This document shows, piece by piece, positions 7,472 through 16,560 of a stretch of DNA of 64,000 nucleotides. The notes under the pieces were generated by a model. That model ran no database searches and was not told where the DNA came from. It worked only from the letters and a program-made list of their open reading frames with translations. The stretch's first letter is position 1, and each line of letters opens with the position of its first letter. This DNA comes from Leptospira sp. WS60.C2 (GTDB lineage Bacteria > Spirochaetota > Leptospiria > Leptospirales > Leptospiraceae), in assembly GCF_040833955.1 (NCBI RefSeq), contig NZ_CP162133.1, positions 2,708,501 through 2,772,500 of the forward strand. The letters are read 5' to 3'. The position numbers and the translations under genes are program-made.

Positions 7472-9790
7472 ATGGAACGGATTGTCCACATTATCTCCAA
7501 ACTCATTTTATTTTGCTCTTTATCAATTTCCTTTACGCAATGCAAACTAGCCAAGTTAGAAAATTCTTGTGATATTCAATCACAATCCTATCTCCTATCT
7601 GCATTGGTTCGATTTGCTACGGCAGACACTTCTCCTTCTTGTTTGCCTGGTTTCGCCTTCTTTGAGGAATGGGGAATCTATGGTGGAGTTTTTGGTCCGC
7701 CAGCAAAAGTACATTCGATTCTATCCTATCGAAATCATATCCTCATTGGAGGAGATTTTACACTGACTGGAGTCTCCACAGGTAGCGTTCCTGTTGTGAA
7801 TGCACAAACAGGCACATCCGTTCCCAATCGATTGTGTCCTTACCTAAAAGTAAAAGGACCGAGTTATGCTGCAGTCTCAGATGGGAATGGCGGTTTTTAT
7901 ATTGGAGGTGAGTTTACCCATGTGCAAGGAAAACCGAGGAGTCAAATTGCTCATATTTTACCTGGTTGCCAATTAGATCCCAATTTTAATGTCACGAGTG
8001 ATCCAAATCGAATTATTTACGCCTTACATGTATCTGGTGATCAATTATATGTTGGTGGATTTTTTGCATCCTGGGGATCAGGCCCACAAAAAAACATTGC
8101 TTCACTCAATCGATATTCTGGAGAACTAAACACAGGTTTTAACTTAGGAGATATTGACAATTATGTCTATGGTATTGTCTCTTTTGGTAATTCATTATTC
8201 ATTGGGGGAACTTTTCAATCCATAGTCTCAATACCTAGATATGGAATTGCAAAGTTGGATCGAACCACAGGAACGATTGATTCTAGTTTCACAAGCCAAC
8301 TTGGTATCGGTGGTGTTGCGTATGATCTCATGCTGGGCACTGACTTTCAAGGAAGTCCCGTTTTATATGTAGCCGGAAGTTTCACGACTCCCAGGTCAAA
8401 CGTAGCTGCTTATTATTTAGATGGCACACTTCACCCATGGGCACCAAATCCAGATTTTGCGGTAGAAGCCTTAGAACAATATGAAAACATCATTTATTTG
8501 GGCGGTGGGTTTAGTTCCGTATTAGGTGCCGCTTCAGCCAATTTCTTAGTTGGTGTCGATAATCATATTGGGACCGCAATGCAGAATCAATTTGCAATCA
8601 ATCAGTCTGTATCCTCACTTGATATCATTGGAAATCAATTATATGTACTCGGCCAGTTTACAGAGGCAAAAGGTTCACCAAGAAGATATGCTGCGAGTTT
8701 TAGTTTACCAAGCGGAAGCCTTACAGCTTGGAATCCTTCCTTAGAAGAACCGATTTTTAATCCAGGTGGTGCCGTAGTGCCGATTGGGAATGATGTAGCA
8801 ATTGCCTATCATCGATTTTCTGTAAACATTCAACCGAAAAAACAATTTTTAGTGATAGATGATGCTTCTGGAAGTCCAATTGACGGTACTCCCGAATTTG
8901 ATTTTCCAATCAAATCAATGCATATTCAAAACGACAAACTTTACATAGGTGGTAGTTTTGAATTGGTCAATGGAATGACAAGAAGAGGATTTGCAATTCT
9001 CGATTTACCCACCTATCAACTTAATTCCACCGATTTACAAATTTCAGATCCGTCAATTGATATACGTACCATAACGTCTTCGAGTGATCAGATATTTTTT
9101 GGAGGTTCAGGCCTTGCAACGGTTCGTGGACAAAACCGGAACGGTGTGGCAGCAATATCAAATAATGATTTTAACGTGACCAATTGGAATCCTAATTTAG
9201 GCGTTGGCAACAGTGCAACCTCACTTTTAGTCATTAAAGATGCCATTTATGTGGGGGGATTGTTTAATACGATGAATGGTGATAATACGATTAACAATTA
9301 TCGAGCAGTAGATATAGTCAATGGAACCAAACTAAATACTCCATCCACGGTCAACTATCCAAATAGTGATGTTACAACTCAAACATTGTACAATGGTAAT
9401 ATCTATTTGGGTGGGATTTTTACATCGATTTCTGGTCTAGGAACCTTTAGTAACTTTGCAATCTTCGATCTTACCACTCAAACGTATCAAAACCCAAATC
9501 CAATCTATGCAAATGGATTTGTAAACACCATCACACCTTCCCCAGATGGAAGAGTTTTGGTTGGAGGTTCCTTTTCTGGACTGAACGGTTCAACGACAAC
9601 AAATTATCTTAGCGCTTTCCAATCACATACCAATTCGATCTTAAATTGGGTTCCTAATCCAGATAGTTCGGCTTACACAAGTTTGTATCACAATGGAAAG
9701 TGGATTGTGGGTGGAGAATTCATCCATGCATTCCAAAAACCATATGGTGGAATTTTGATTACAGACTTAACAGAACCATCTAATAACTAG
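7472..9790 (+). CDS. Lipoprotein with repeated beta-propeller-like (YVGGxF) motifs
   Basis: About 772 residues from the ATG at 7472; an in-frame GTG at 7451 would add 7 residues. N-terminal signal peptide ends in SISFTQC, a spirochaete-type lipobox. A Leptospira-style head follows (NSCDIQSQSYLLSALVRF, DTSPSCLPGF), then many ~45-55 residue repeats of form (I/L)YVGGxF...G..R...A..(D)...G....W.PN. The repeats resemble delta-60/PQQ-like beta-propeller blades, so the likely product is a surface or periplasmic propeller; ligand unknown. It is a clear paralogue of the 750-residue lipoprotein at 51894, sharing the head motif and repeats. It ends at a small hairpin shared with the convergent patatin gene. 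Confidence 0.8.
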   Translation: MERIVHIISKLILFCSLSISFTQCKLAKLENSCDIQSQSYLLSALVRFATADTSPSCLPGFAFFEEWGIYGGVFGPPAKVHSILSYRNHILIGGDFTLTGVSTGSVPVVNAQTGTSVPNRLCPYLKVKGPSYAAVSDGNGGFYIGGEFTHVQGKPRSQIAHILPGCQLDPNFNVTSDPNRIIYALHVSGDQLYVGGFFASWGSGPQKNIASLNRYSGELNTGFNLGDIDNYVYGIVSFGNSLFIGGTFQSIVSIPRYGIAKLDRTTGTIDSSFTSQLGIGGVAYDLMLGTDFQGSPVLYVAGSFTTPRSNVAAYYLDGTLHPWAPNPDFAVEALEQYENIIYLGGGFSSVLGAASANFLVGVDNHIGTAMQNQFAINQSVSSLDIIGNQLYVLGQFTEAKGSPRRYAASFSLPSGSLTAWNPSLEEPIFNPGGAVVPIGNDVAIAYHRFSVNIQPKKQFLVIDDASGSPIDGTPEFDFPIKSMHIQNDKLYIGGSFELVNGMTRRGFAILDLPTYQLNSTDLQISDPSIDIRTITSSSDQIFFGGSGLATVRGQNRNGVAAISNNDFNVTNWNPNLGVGNSATSLLVIKDAIYVGGLFNTMNGDNTINNYRAVDIVNGTKLNTPSTVNYPNSDVTTQTLYNGNIYLGGIFTSISGLGTFSNFAIFDLTTQTYQNPNPIYANGFVNTITPSPDGRVLVGGSFSGLNGSTTTNYLSAFQSHTNSILNWVPNPDSSAYTSLYHNGKWIVGGEFIHAFQKPYGGILITDLTEPSNN

Positions 9791-9807
9791 TCATACCATC
9801 CGTATGA
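9791..9807. terminator. Small hairpin between convergent genes
   Basis: Perfect inverted repeat TCATAC / GTATGA with a 5-nt loop fills the whole 17-bp gap between the stops of the propeller lipoprotein and the patatin gene. The stem is short and not followed by a T tract, so it is at best a weak bidirectional terminator. Confidence 0.3.
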
Positions 9808-10755
9808 TTACTTGGATTTAGTTTTTTGTTTGGGTTTTCTTTTTAAGATGAATTGGATTGCTTCTTCGCCTTTTTGCACACCGAGTAAAGCCGTCTTATA
9901 AAGTTTTGTTCGGATGGTAGTTGTCAGTTTGACGGGAAGTGGTTCATCTGGAGCTACCGTGATGATCTTCACTCCCTTTGGTGGTTTCACCACAATCTCG
10001 CGAGCCAAGTTAAAGTGGAAATGATGCAATTTTCGCATCAATCTGCGAATGGTTCTGTGTTTGGGAAACGCAAGTAAACTTGTCAGTCTTGTTAAGGGAT
10101 TGGATACATGACGTACAGGAGAATTCATCACAACAACTATCTCTTTGTAACCAGCTTCAATGATATCTTGGATCGGGAGTGGATTAAGAATGGCTGCATC
10201 AGAATATAATATTCCATCTAACTTATGTTTTCCGCGAGTTGCAATCGGGAGTGATGTGGCGGCTTTAAGTAAATCAAACACATTGCTAGATGTTGCTTTA
10301 ATGTATTCAATCGAATGGGTGTGCAAATTGCTTACGGCAATGACAAAGTGGGGAAGTTTTTTGGAATCAAGAGTCTCAGATTCCAAACGAACTTTTTTAC
10401 GAAAGATAAAATCGATGAGGTATTCTTGGTTTAAAAAGGTTTTCCCTTGAAATGGGTGGAAATACGAGATGAGTTTTCTACCCGATAAATCTCGATACCA
10501 AACCCCAAGCGCTTTTTCACTTTTAATCGGTTCTGGTTTTGGCATAGAAACATAATAGGCTGCCGCACATGCCCCTGAGGAAACTCCTACCACCAAATCA
10601 AAGTAATTGGGGCGAAGAAACTTGTTCCAAGCATAAAGAACACCACCAGAAAAGGCACCTTTCATCCCACCACCTTCCACAAGGAGGGCACGTTTTGTCC
10701 CTTTGGCTTTGGGGATTTTTGGATGGTTATTAGAATCAGGTTCGTTCCTAGTCAT
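9808..10755 (-). CDS. Patatin-like phospholipase
   Basis: 315 residues with the patatin/RssA fold. The oxyanion loop LVEGGGMKGAFSGG, nucleophile elbow GVSSGAC (GxSxG, Ser nucleophile) and the dyad Asp in LYSDAAILNP (family D-G-A/G, here D-A-A) are all present. No signal peptide, so a cytoplasmic or membrane-associated acylhydrolase of lipids is expected. C-terminus is strongly basic (KRKPKQKTKSK), which could help membrane binding. Stands alone, divergent from the gene at 10842. Confidence 0.92.
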   Translation of the reverse strand: MTRNEPDSNNHPKIPKAKGTKRALLVEGGGMKGAFSGGVLYAWNKFLRPNYFDLVVGVSSGACAAAYYVSMPKPEPIKSEKALGVWYRDLSGRKLISYFHPFQGKTFLNQEYLIDFIFRKKVRLESETLDSKKLPHFVIAVSNLHTHSIEYIKATSSNVFDLLKAATSLPIATRGKHKLDGILYSDAAILNPLPIQDIIEAGYKEIVVVMNSPVRHVSNPLTRLTSLLAFPKHRTIRRLMRKLHHFHFNLAREIVVKPPKGVKIITVAPDEPLPVKLTTTIRTKLYKTALLGVQKGEEAIQFILKRKPKQKTKSK

Positions 10756-10841
10756 CTCAATTTGTCAGAGTCCTAGAACCTCGCTTTCGATGCAAAAAGG
10801 ATTCAAAAAAATAGGAATAAGGACAATAAAATCCACTACGA

Positions 10842-11417
10842 ATGCAATTGATTTGTATGCTCGGAATTCGTACGATTGAGATCGAAGTGGAAGGAATCCC
10901 CGTCAAAGGCACTTTGCAATGGACGACTAGTTCCCTTTACCAATTGGAATTGTACTCCCCCTATTCGGGTCCGATCTACTCCTTCTCTTTTCCTAAATTG
11001 TTTCCCCCCTTCCAAGAGGAAACTCTTGCAGAAATTGAAGAAAATGCGAAACGGCATTTGCGGACTTTGTTTTTCAAATGTGAGAGTATGAAAAAGGAAA
11101 TCCCTAAGATTGAAACCGCTTTGAAAGAGTTTTGGTTAGAAGTCCAATCGATCCCCGTACTTTCCCCAAGTGAGTGGAAAGAAAAAAATGAATTTTTAAA
11201 ACAAGCGTTACGGGACGGTTATATGGACAAAGCCATATACGAAAAAACAATTTATGATCTAACAGTTGTCATGGAAAAAAAACAAAATGAACGCGAGAAA
11301 CGTTGCGAATCATTTTTATCTGAGTACCTTCCCGAGTTTTCTCACTTACAAAATCATTTTTCATGGATTCGTTTTTGTTATGAATTCACAGAAAAAAAAC
11401 ACTTACTTCTTCTTTAA
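10842..11417 (+). CDS. Conserved hypothetical protein
   Basis: 191 residues; N-terminal beta-rich part (IRTIEIEVEGIPVKGTLQW) followed by helical, charged sequence with coiled-coil tendency (about residues 65-175). No signal peptide or known motif. Start uncertain: ATG at 10842 or 10857; an AAGGA at 10819-10823 is rather far from both. I recognise no family. Confidence 0.55.
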   Translation: MQLICMLGIRTIEIEVEGIPVKGTLQWTTSSLYQLELYSPYSGPIYSFSFPKLFPPFQEETLAEIEENAKRHLRTLFFKCESMKKEIPKIETALKEFWLEVQSIPVLSPSEWKEKNEFLKQALRDGYMDKAIYEKTIYDLTVVMEKKQNEREKRCESFLSEYLPEFSHLQNHFSWIRFCYEFTEKKHLLLL

Positions 11418-11517
11418 AAAATCCTTTTTCTTGCCAAAGAGATGCATCTAGGCTTTACTTTCCATTAGATGTGAAATTTATTTCCCATCCAAATAGATTA
11501 GAACCCGGAAATTAGCT

Positions 11518-12651
11518 ATGCGACCAATGGACCAAATCACAGGCAAAGATCAAAAGCGCCATGTGATCTTACACTATCTGATGAACCAAGAAATGAAAGC
11601 CAATTGGAATGGTCAGTCTCAAACCATGACAGTGGTTGAGGAAATTCCTGGTGGAGAGGAAATCGCCGTCCAATGGTCCGAAGTTTGGCCGATCGGTGAA
11701 AGTTCTACAGTCATACTATCTAAGTTGCTCGCTCGTTATTTAGAGCTTCACTGCACATTCATCAAACAACTTTCACCTAATAAAATCCAACTCAAAGTAG
11801 AAAAGGTATTAATTGCCAAAAAAGAAAGACTAAATCCTAGATTTACAATTACCGAAGAAGGTGTTGTCAATGTGACAAACATTGTAAGCTCCAAAACCAT
11901 CATCGAAGCAAATATGTTCAATATCCCGACTCTTGTTCGTGTGAACTTTGAAGACTACAGAAAACGAATGATGGTTCGTTCTGGTGAAGCTGGGATTATG
12001 GATATTTTTAAATCTGGAATGGAGCGAAAGTTTGATGTTGTGAAATCAACGCAAAAAATTCTTTTCATTAAAGATGCTACAAATCCAGAAAGTTACAGAA
12101 TGGACGGGGAAGGATTTTTGAATTATGAAGAAGACATCGAAGACAATGTCGACAAACTCGCGTTTGCTGCCAGAGATAAAAAAATAAAATCAGAACTTAT
12201 TGTTCCAATTTTATACAAAAACGAATTAGAAGAAATTATACCCATTGGTTTTTACTTTCTACAAACAAAAGACAAATTCATCACTGATGAGGATTTGGCA
12301 TTTTACCAAACTCAAATTTCCGAAATGATTGAACGCATTAAAGATGCGAACTTGATGACAACTGTAGAAAAATTTCCTGTTTTGGATCTATCAGCAACTG
12401 GTCTAAAACTAAGAGTGTCGAACAGTACTCTTGTTGAAACCTTACCAAAACAGAAAGGAATTTTATTAGAACTCGTTTTTAAACTCCAAACTCCATTTCG
12501 CTTTTTTGGCAAAATCGCTTGGACCCATAAAGAAGCGAATGGTGATTTATTGGTGGGAGTTGAGTTTTCTGGAAAACGAACCTATGCAGAAAAAGTGCGT
12601 TTTGAAGAAAATATTGAAATCATCAAAAACAACGGAAGAACTGCAGCCTAA
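11518..12651 (+). CDS. DUF1577 protein with PilZ-like C-terminal domain
   Basis: 377 residues, soluble. The sequence fits the leptospiral DUF1577 family. The C-terminal ~110 residues have a PilZ-like shape: a strand ending in LDLSATGLKLRV (the D-x-S-x-x-G element) and a later FFGKIAWTHKE...LLVGVEFSG strand pair, but the usual upstream RxxxR is not obvious. PilZ domains bind cyclic di-GMP; whether this one does is inference. A middle segment (about residues 150-270) is reminiscent of a GAF-like sensory fold. Start ATG follows a weak ribosome site (CCCGGAA). Confidence 0.75.
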   Translation: MRPMDQITGKDQKRHVILHYLMNQEMKANWNGQSQTMTVVEEIPGGEEIAVQWSEVWPIGESSTVILSKLLARYLELHCTFIKQLSPNKIQLKVEKVLIAKKERLNPRFTITEEGVVNVTNIVSSKTIIEANMFNIPTLVRVNFEDYRKRMMVRSGEAGIMDIFKSGMERKFDVVKSTQKILFIKDATNPESYRMDGEGFLNYEEDIEDNVDKLAFAARDKKIKSELIVPILYKNELEEIIPIGFYFLQTKDKFITDEDLAFYQTQISEMIERIKDANLMTTVEKFPVLDLSATGLKLRVSNSTLVETLPKQKGILLELVFKLQTPFRFFGKIAWTHKEANGDLLVGVEFSGKRTYAEKVRFEENIEIIKNNGRTAA

Positions 12652-12657
12652 CGTTCC

Positions 12658-12972
12658 TTATCGAATTTCCAACTTGATGGTCTTAGGAAATTTGGGAATT
12701 TCATAGGCACAAATATAGTATAACATCTTTAAATCGATATAATCATACGCGCGAGCCAAATCCTTTTGCCACATTGTATCCATTTTATCCCATGGCAAGG
12801 TCGGGTATTTTTGTTTTTCCGATTGAGGGATTTTTAATGATTCCGATTGGATTGTTTTTAGCATCTCTTCTGCAAAAAAGCTATCATGTTCCCCTTCTTT
12901 GAATTCTTGGATTTGATTTCGGAAAATAAAGGCTTCCAATTCTTTACAGTAAAATACCAATTCATGAAACAT
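12658..12972 (-). CDS. Degenerate HepT-like (DUF86) protein
   Basis: 104 residues, all helical. The stretch QKYPTLPWDKMDTMWQ...LARAYDYIDLKMLYYI...EIPKF follows the HepT/DUF86 pattern (YP-x-x-PW ... R-x4-H-x-Y-F-x-(V/I)-D ... (V/I)-(P/L)). However, the catalytic Arg and His of the HepT RNase toxin motif are replaced: Gln and Arg occupy those places, with only the Tyr kept. No MntA nucleotidyltransferase partner lies next to it. It may be a repurposed or inactive relative; the family call is tentative. Confidence 0.55.
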   Translation of the reverse strand: MFHELVFYCKELEAFIFRNQIQEFKEGEHDSFFAEEMLKTIQSESLKIPQSEKQKYPTLPWDKMDTMWQKDLARAYDYIDLKMLYYICAYEIPKFPKTIKLEIR

Positions 12973-13054
12973 GGGTTCAAAATAATATTACAAGTTTCAT
13001 AGGCTAGTTTTTTTCATTGGCAAAGTTTTGCCTTTTGGTGATCATTCGAAATAT

Positions 13055-13444
13055 ATGAAATCCTTCTTTCAAATGCTCATCGGAATTTTTCTCTTCGTGA
13101 CATTGCCACTTGTTTCCGACGAAAAAGAATTCCAAATCATAGACTTAGTTGTAGGCAAAGGAGATGAGGCATTCTCTGGTTCCTATGTCACTGTCCACTA
13201 TGTCGGAAAACTAAAAAATGGAACCAAATTCGATAGCTCAAGAGACCGAAATCGTCCTTTTGAATTCAATTTAGGCGCAGGGGAAGTTGTTAAAGGTTGG
13301 GATAAGGGAATTAAAGGAATGCGAGTTGGTGGAAAACGAAAACTCATCATCCCTCCTGAATTAGGATATGGAAGCAAACGTGTTGGAAATATCCCACCTG
13401 ATTCTACTTTGATTTTTGAAGTAGAGCTATTAAAAATCTACTAA
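13055..13444 (+). CDS. Secreted FKBP-type peptidyl-prolyl isomerase
   Basis: 129 residues from the ATG at 13055 (a TTG at 13028 is in frame but gives a poor signal peptide). N-terminal signal peptide (FFQMLIGIFLFVTLPLVS), then a single complete FKBP domain: VTVHYVGKLKNGTKFDSS, FNLGAGEVVKGWDKGIKGM, GGKRKLIIPPELGYG and IPPDSTLIFEVELL. Catalyses cis-trans isomerisation of prolyl bonds in exported proteins. Confidence 0.94.
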   Translation: MKSFFQMLIGIFLFVTLPLVSDEKEFQIIDLVVGKGDEAFSGSYVTVHYVGKLKNGTKFDSSRDRNRPFEFNLGAGEVVKGWDKGIKGMRVGGKRKLIIPPELGYGSKRVGNIPPDSTLIFEVELLKIY

Positions 13445-13478
13445 CAGTGATTAGAGATCCATTCCCACTTTGCTAGGA

Positions 13479-13505
13479 AAGGAATTTCCGTGGGGGAAAT
13501 TCCTT
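13479..13505. promoter_or_regulatory. Perfect 11-bp palindrome overlapping a -35 box
   Basis: Arms AAGGAATTTCC and GGAAATTCCTT flank a 5-nt GTGGG centre. The right arm runs into TTGACA (13504-13509), followed 16 bp later by TAGCCT (13526-13531), a plausible sigma70 promoter reading towards the YHYH lipoprotein at 13541. No T tract follows, so an operator fits better than a terminator. The predicted start of transcription lies only a few bases before the ATG, so the message may be leaderless. Confidence 0.5.
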
Positions 13506-13540
13506 GACAACGCGTCCTTTTCCTTTAGCCTATTTTCTCT

Positions 13541-14458
13541 ATGGAAAGGAAACAAATTCTCACAATCCTCTTTTTTCCTGTACTTTTCGTACTTATACTC
13601 ATAAACTGTAAACCGAAATCTGACTCGGACGAGGAAACCTTACTATTATTAGCCGCTGCATCGACAAGAATTTGTGCCAATTCTGCTTTTACAGGAACCA
13701 CAGTGGTCAATTCTACAGCTACCCTCAATGGTAGTACAGATTGTATCACGGGGATGACATCTTCTATGTCGTCCGACTTACCTGATTGGATTCGTAACCA
13801 TTTTAAATGTGCTGTGGGTTCTGTCTCAGGAAACAATTACGTATTTCGATCTCAAAACATTCCAAATACGAAAAGTTATTACTTTGGAACCAATTCTCCA
13901 ATGTATGAAGCTTTAGCTGCGGGAAAAACACCTGCGGGTACTAACCAAATCCAATCGCAGTGTTTGGTGTATACCATTCCCAAAAACCCAACGGAAAAAC
14001 TAACCAATAAAACAGGAACCCAAAGTGGGTATGTCTCGGTGGGAATCACTGTGAACGGACTTGCGATCTTTAATAATGCGGCTGCTCCTGGAGACGTATT
14101 AGCATCAGAAGTAGCAACATTTGATAAATACAATGGCCATCCTCAAAACTCCGGAGTGTATCACCATCACTCGCAACCATTGAATGTAACGAACGATAAT
14201 GCAAACTTAGTTGGAGTGTTATTGGATGGATTTCCAGTGTATGGTCTAAAATGTGATAATGGGACTTCAGGAACAGGTGATGATGGAAATCCTGGAACCG
14301 TTGGACCTGCATTAGATGCTAATCATGGACATACGGCGGCAACCGTTTTGTTTCCTTCTGGGATTTATCATTATCACTATGCCTATGATGCAACTGCGAC
14401 TACTAACACATTGATTGGTTCTTTCTTCCATGGTATACCTGGGACAGTTTCCAACTAA
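13541..14458 (+). CDS. YHYH-domain lipoprotein
   Basis: 305 residues. The signal peptide ends in the lipobox LILINC, so the protein is probably lipidated. The C-terminal half carries the YHYH domain pattern: SGVYHHHSQP, GVLLDGFPVYGLKC, HGHTAATVLFPSGIYHYHYAYD and a closing SFFHGIPG. The clustered His residues suggest metal binding. No Shine-Dalgarno precedes the ATG, consistent with a leaderless transcript. It heads a three-gene set with a YwqK-like lipoprotein and an SCO protein; SCO proteins handle copper, so this cluster may serve envelope copper or redox metal handling (inference). Confidence 0.85.
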   Translation: MERKQILTILFFPVLFVLILINCKPKSDSDEETLLLLAAASTRICANSAFTGTTVVNSTATLNGSTDCITGMTSSMSSDLPDWIRNHFKCAVGSVSGNNYVFRSQNIPNTKSYYFGTNSPMYEALAAGKTPAGTNQIQSQCLVYTIPKNPTEKLTNKTGTQSGYVSVGITVNGLAIFNNAAAPGDVLASEVATFDKYNGHPQNSGVYHHHSQPLNVTNDNANLVGVLLDGFPVYGLKCDNGTSGTGDDGNPGTVGPALDANHGHTAATVLFPSGIYHYHYAYDATATTNTLIGSFFHGIPGTVSN

Positions 14459-15038
14459 CAGAAATCTGTTGGCTTTTTTATCAAAGCCGTTGGTCTTCGT
14501 TTGTATCTTGTTTTCCTTGCGCTGTGGAAACGTCGTTATAAAGCAGGGAGACAAAGCGATATCCGAAGATCAAAATCATTTTTTATTGTACCAAGGCAAA
14601 CCTTTTACAGGAATCTATAAACAAGAAAATGACATTCTTCAAGAAACCTATGAAACAGAATTTTACAAAGGCGTTCCTCACGGAAGTTATACGGTAAAAT
14701 CGTATTCAGGGACTGTTTTAGAAATAAGAACCATTCGCTATGGACAAAAACATGGGAAACAAACCTTATTTTTTCCATCTGGAAATAAACGCCAAGTCTC
14801 AGAGTTTGAAAATGGAATACCCATTGGAGAACACATAGAATATTACGACAACGGCCAAATCGCTAGTTACCAAACGTTTTTTCCTTCAGGGAAACCGAGA
14901 GTCGTAAAAAAATGGAACAAACGTGGACAGATCTTTTTGAACCATGTATTCTTAGAATCTGGGGAAAGTTTCGGAAGGCCAGGAAGCAAACTTTGCGAAC
15001 CCATTCCAGATGAAAACGGAAAGCAAAGACTAAAATAA
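14430..15038 (+). CDS. YwqK/MORN-like repeat lipoprotein
   Basis: About 200 residues with a hydrophobic leader ending in ILFSLRC, a probable lipobox. Then several MORN/YwqK-type repeats: ETEFYKGVPHGSYTVKSYSG, RYGQKHGKQTLFFPSGN, FENGIPIGEHIEYYDNGQI, FFPSGKPRVVKKWNKRGQ. Such repeats form beta-hairpin ladders; in databases they are often labelled antitoxin YwqK, but no toxin is next to this gene. Start uncertain: ATG 14430, which overlaps the YHYH gene by 29 bp, or CTG/TTG at 14466/14469, just after the YHYH stop, which would give a shorter signal peptide. Confidence 0.75.
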   Translation: MVYLGQFPTNRNLLAFLSKPLVFVCILFSLRCGNVVIKQGDKAISEDQNHFLLYQGKPFTGIYKQENDILQETYETEFYKGVPHGSYTVKSYSGTVLEIRTIRYGQKHGKQTLFFPSGNKRQVSEFENGIPIGEHIEYYDNGQIASYQTFFPSGKPRVVKKWNKRGQIFLNHVFLESGESFGRPGSKLCEPIPDENGKQRLK

Positions 15039-15084
15039 AATCTTCAACCACTTAACCTTGATGTTTAGAATATCAGTATCTTAA

Positions 15085-15780
15085 ATGCAATTTCATATCC
15101 ACTGCACATATCAAAAAATAGGAGTTCTTTTTCTTCTATTTGGATTTTGTTTTTTTTCTTGTAAGGGCGATGTGAATCCTCCCGATCCCAAAGTTCTCCC
15201 CTATTTTTTAGGAAAGGACTTTGATCCTGTTTGGACCAAAAAACCAAGTGGTCTTTCTGATTTAAAGCAAATTCCAGAAGATTTCCAACTCACAAACCAA
15301 ATGGGAAAAAAAGTTTCTCTCAAGACAAATTCATCTAATCCATGTTTGGTTGTATTCTTCTATGCTACATGCCGTGGGATCTGTCCACTGATCACCAAAA
15401 ACTTAATTCAAATCGAACCCCATTTGGCAGAATTTCAAAACTTAAAAATTCATTCCATCTCTATCAATCCCAAAGAAGACACACCAAATGTGCTTCATAA
15501 ATATCGCTCCCAATATAAAATCGAAAACCCTAATTGGAATTTTTATACGGGAAAAGAAAAAACCATTGAGAATTTTGCGAAAACCATTTGTGGTGCTGAA
15601 GTAGAAGGTTTTTCCTTAGAAACAAACAAATTTGAATTTGTACATACGGAAAACATTTTCTTATTTGATGGGAAACAATACCTGAGAGGGATTTATCGTG
15701 CCAAAGGTGAAGGCGATATACAAAGGTTAGTGGATGATCTCAGAAAACTGACAAAGGAATCCTCATTCAGGATTCCGTGA
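15085..15780 (+). CDS. SCO1/SenC family copper-handling lipoprotein
   Basis: 231 residues, signal peptide with lipobox (FCFFSC). Thioredoxin-like fold with the SCO copper site: the CRGICP (CxxxCP) motif after VVFFYATC and the distal His in EFVHTENIFLFD. SCO proteins deliver copper or reduce cysteines for cytochrome c oxidase assembly. Compared with typical SCO proteins, the mature part has a longer N-terminal leader of ~50 residues. Follows the YwqK-like gene by 46 bp and converges on the ABC permease. Confidence 0.9.
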   Translation: MQFHIHCTYQKIGVLFLLFGFCFFSCKGDVNPPDPKVLPYFLGKDFDPVWTKKPSGLSDLKQIPEDFQLTNQMGKKVSLKTNSSNPCLVVFFYATCRGICPLITKNLIQIEPHLAEFQNLKIHSISINPKEDTPNVLHKYRSQYKIENPNWNFYTGKEKTIENFAKTICGAEVEGFSLETNKFEFVHTENIFLFDGKQYLRGIYRAKGEGDIQRLVDDLRKLTKESSFRIP

Positions 15781-15798
15781 AATTTATTCACTAACCGT

Positions 15799-16560
15799 CT
15801 AATTTTTAATTTTATAACCAGTGCGAAAGATAAGCCATGTTACAAATAAACAAAGAGAAAGAAAGATCAGAATCATCGAAATGCTAATCGATAAGGCAAC
15901 ATCAGCTCGTTCAAAAAAACTATAACGAAATCCACTGACCAAATACAATACTGGATTAAACATACTTACGTTTTGCCAAAACTTTGGTAACATTTGAATC
16001 GAGTAGAAACTTCCTCCTAAAAAGACGAGAGGGGTGATCACAAGCATCGGAATCATTTGTAATTTTTCAAAACTATCCGCCCAGATACCAATCACAAATC
16101 CAAACAGACTAAAACTAATACAAGTGAGAAGAAGGAAAAATACCATGAGAAAGGGATGGTCAATGCGGATGGGAACAAAAAAGGAAGCCGTGATGAGCAT
16201 GAGAACTCCGAGCATCAATGACTTTGTAGCCGCTGCTCCCACATACCCTATCACCACTTCCCACATCGTTACAGGAGCCGAAAGGATTTCATAAATCGTT
16301 CCATTGAATTTAGGAAAATAAATCCCAAAGGAAGCATTGGAAATACTTTCTGTGAGTAGTGACAACATCACAAGACCTGGAACGATAAAACTTCCATAAT
16401 GGATACCATCAATTTCTTGTATTCGAGATCCTATCGCCGATCCAAAAACGATAAAATACAAAGAAGTCGAGAGTACAGGAGAAGCAATGCTTTGCAAAAG
16501 CGTACGAAACGTACGAGCCATTTCAAATCGGTAAATCGCTTGGATTGCATAAAAATTCAT
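15799..16560 (-). CDS. ABC-2 type transporter permease
   Basis: 253 residues with about six membrane segments and the ABC-2 permease signature ([26 protein letters not shown], and [17 protein letters not shown] near the C-terminus). Forms an exporter with the ATPase encoded just upstream; the ATG overlaps that gene by 4 bp. Family members export drugs, lipids or polysaccharides; the substrate cannot be read from sequence. Confidence 0.92.
   Translation of the reverse strand: MNFYAIQAIYRFEMARTFRTLLQSIASPVLSTSLYFIVFGSAIGSRIQEIDGIHYGSFIVPGLVMLSLLTESISNASFGIYFPKFNGTIYEILSAPVTMWEVVIGYVGAAATKSLMLGVLMLITASFFVPIRIDHPFLMVFFLLLTCISFSLFGFVIGIWADSFEKLQMIPMLVITPLVFLGGSFYSIQMLPKFWQNVSMFNPVLYLVSGFRYSFFERADVALSISISMILIFLSLCLFVTWLIFRTGYKIKN

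Noticed and set aside
14415..15038. Antitoxin function for the YwqK-like protein
   Set aside because: The name is a database habit; the protein is a secreted lipoprotein and no toxin is adjacent.
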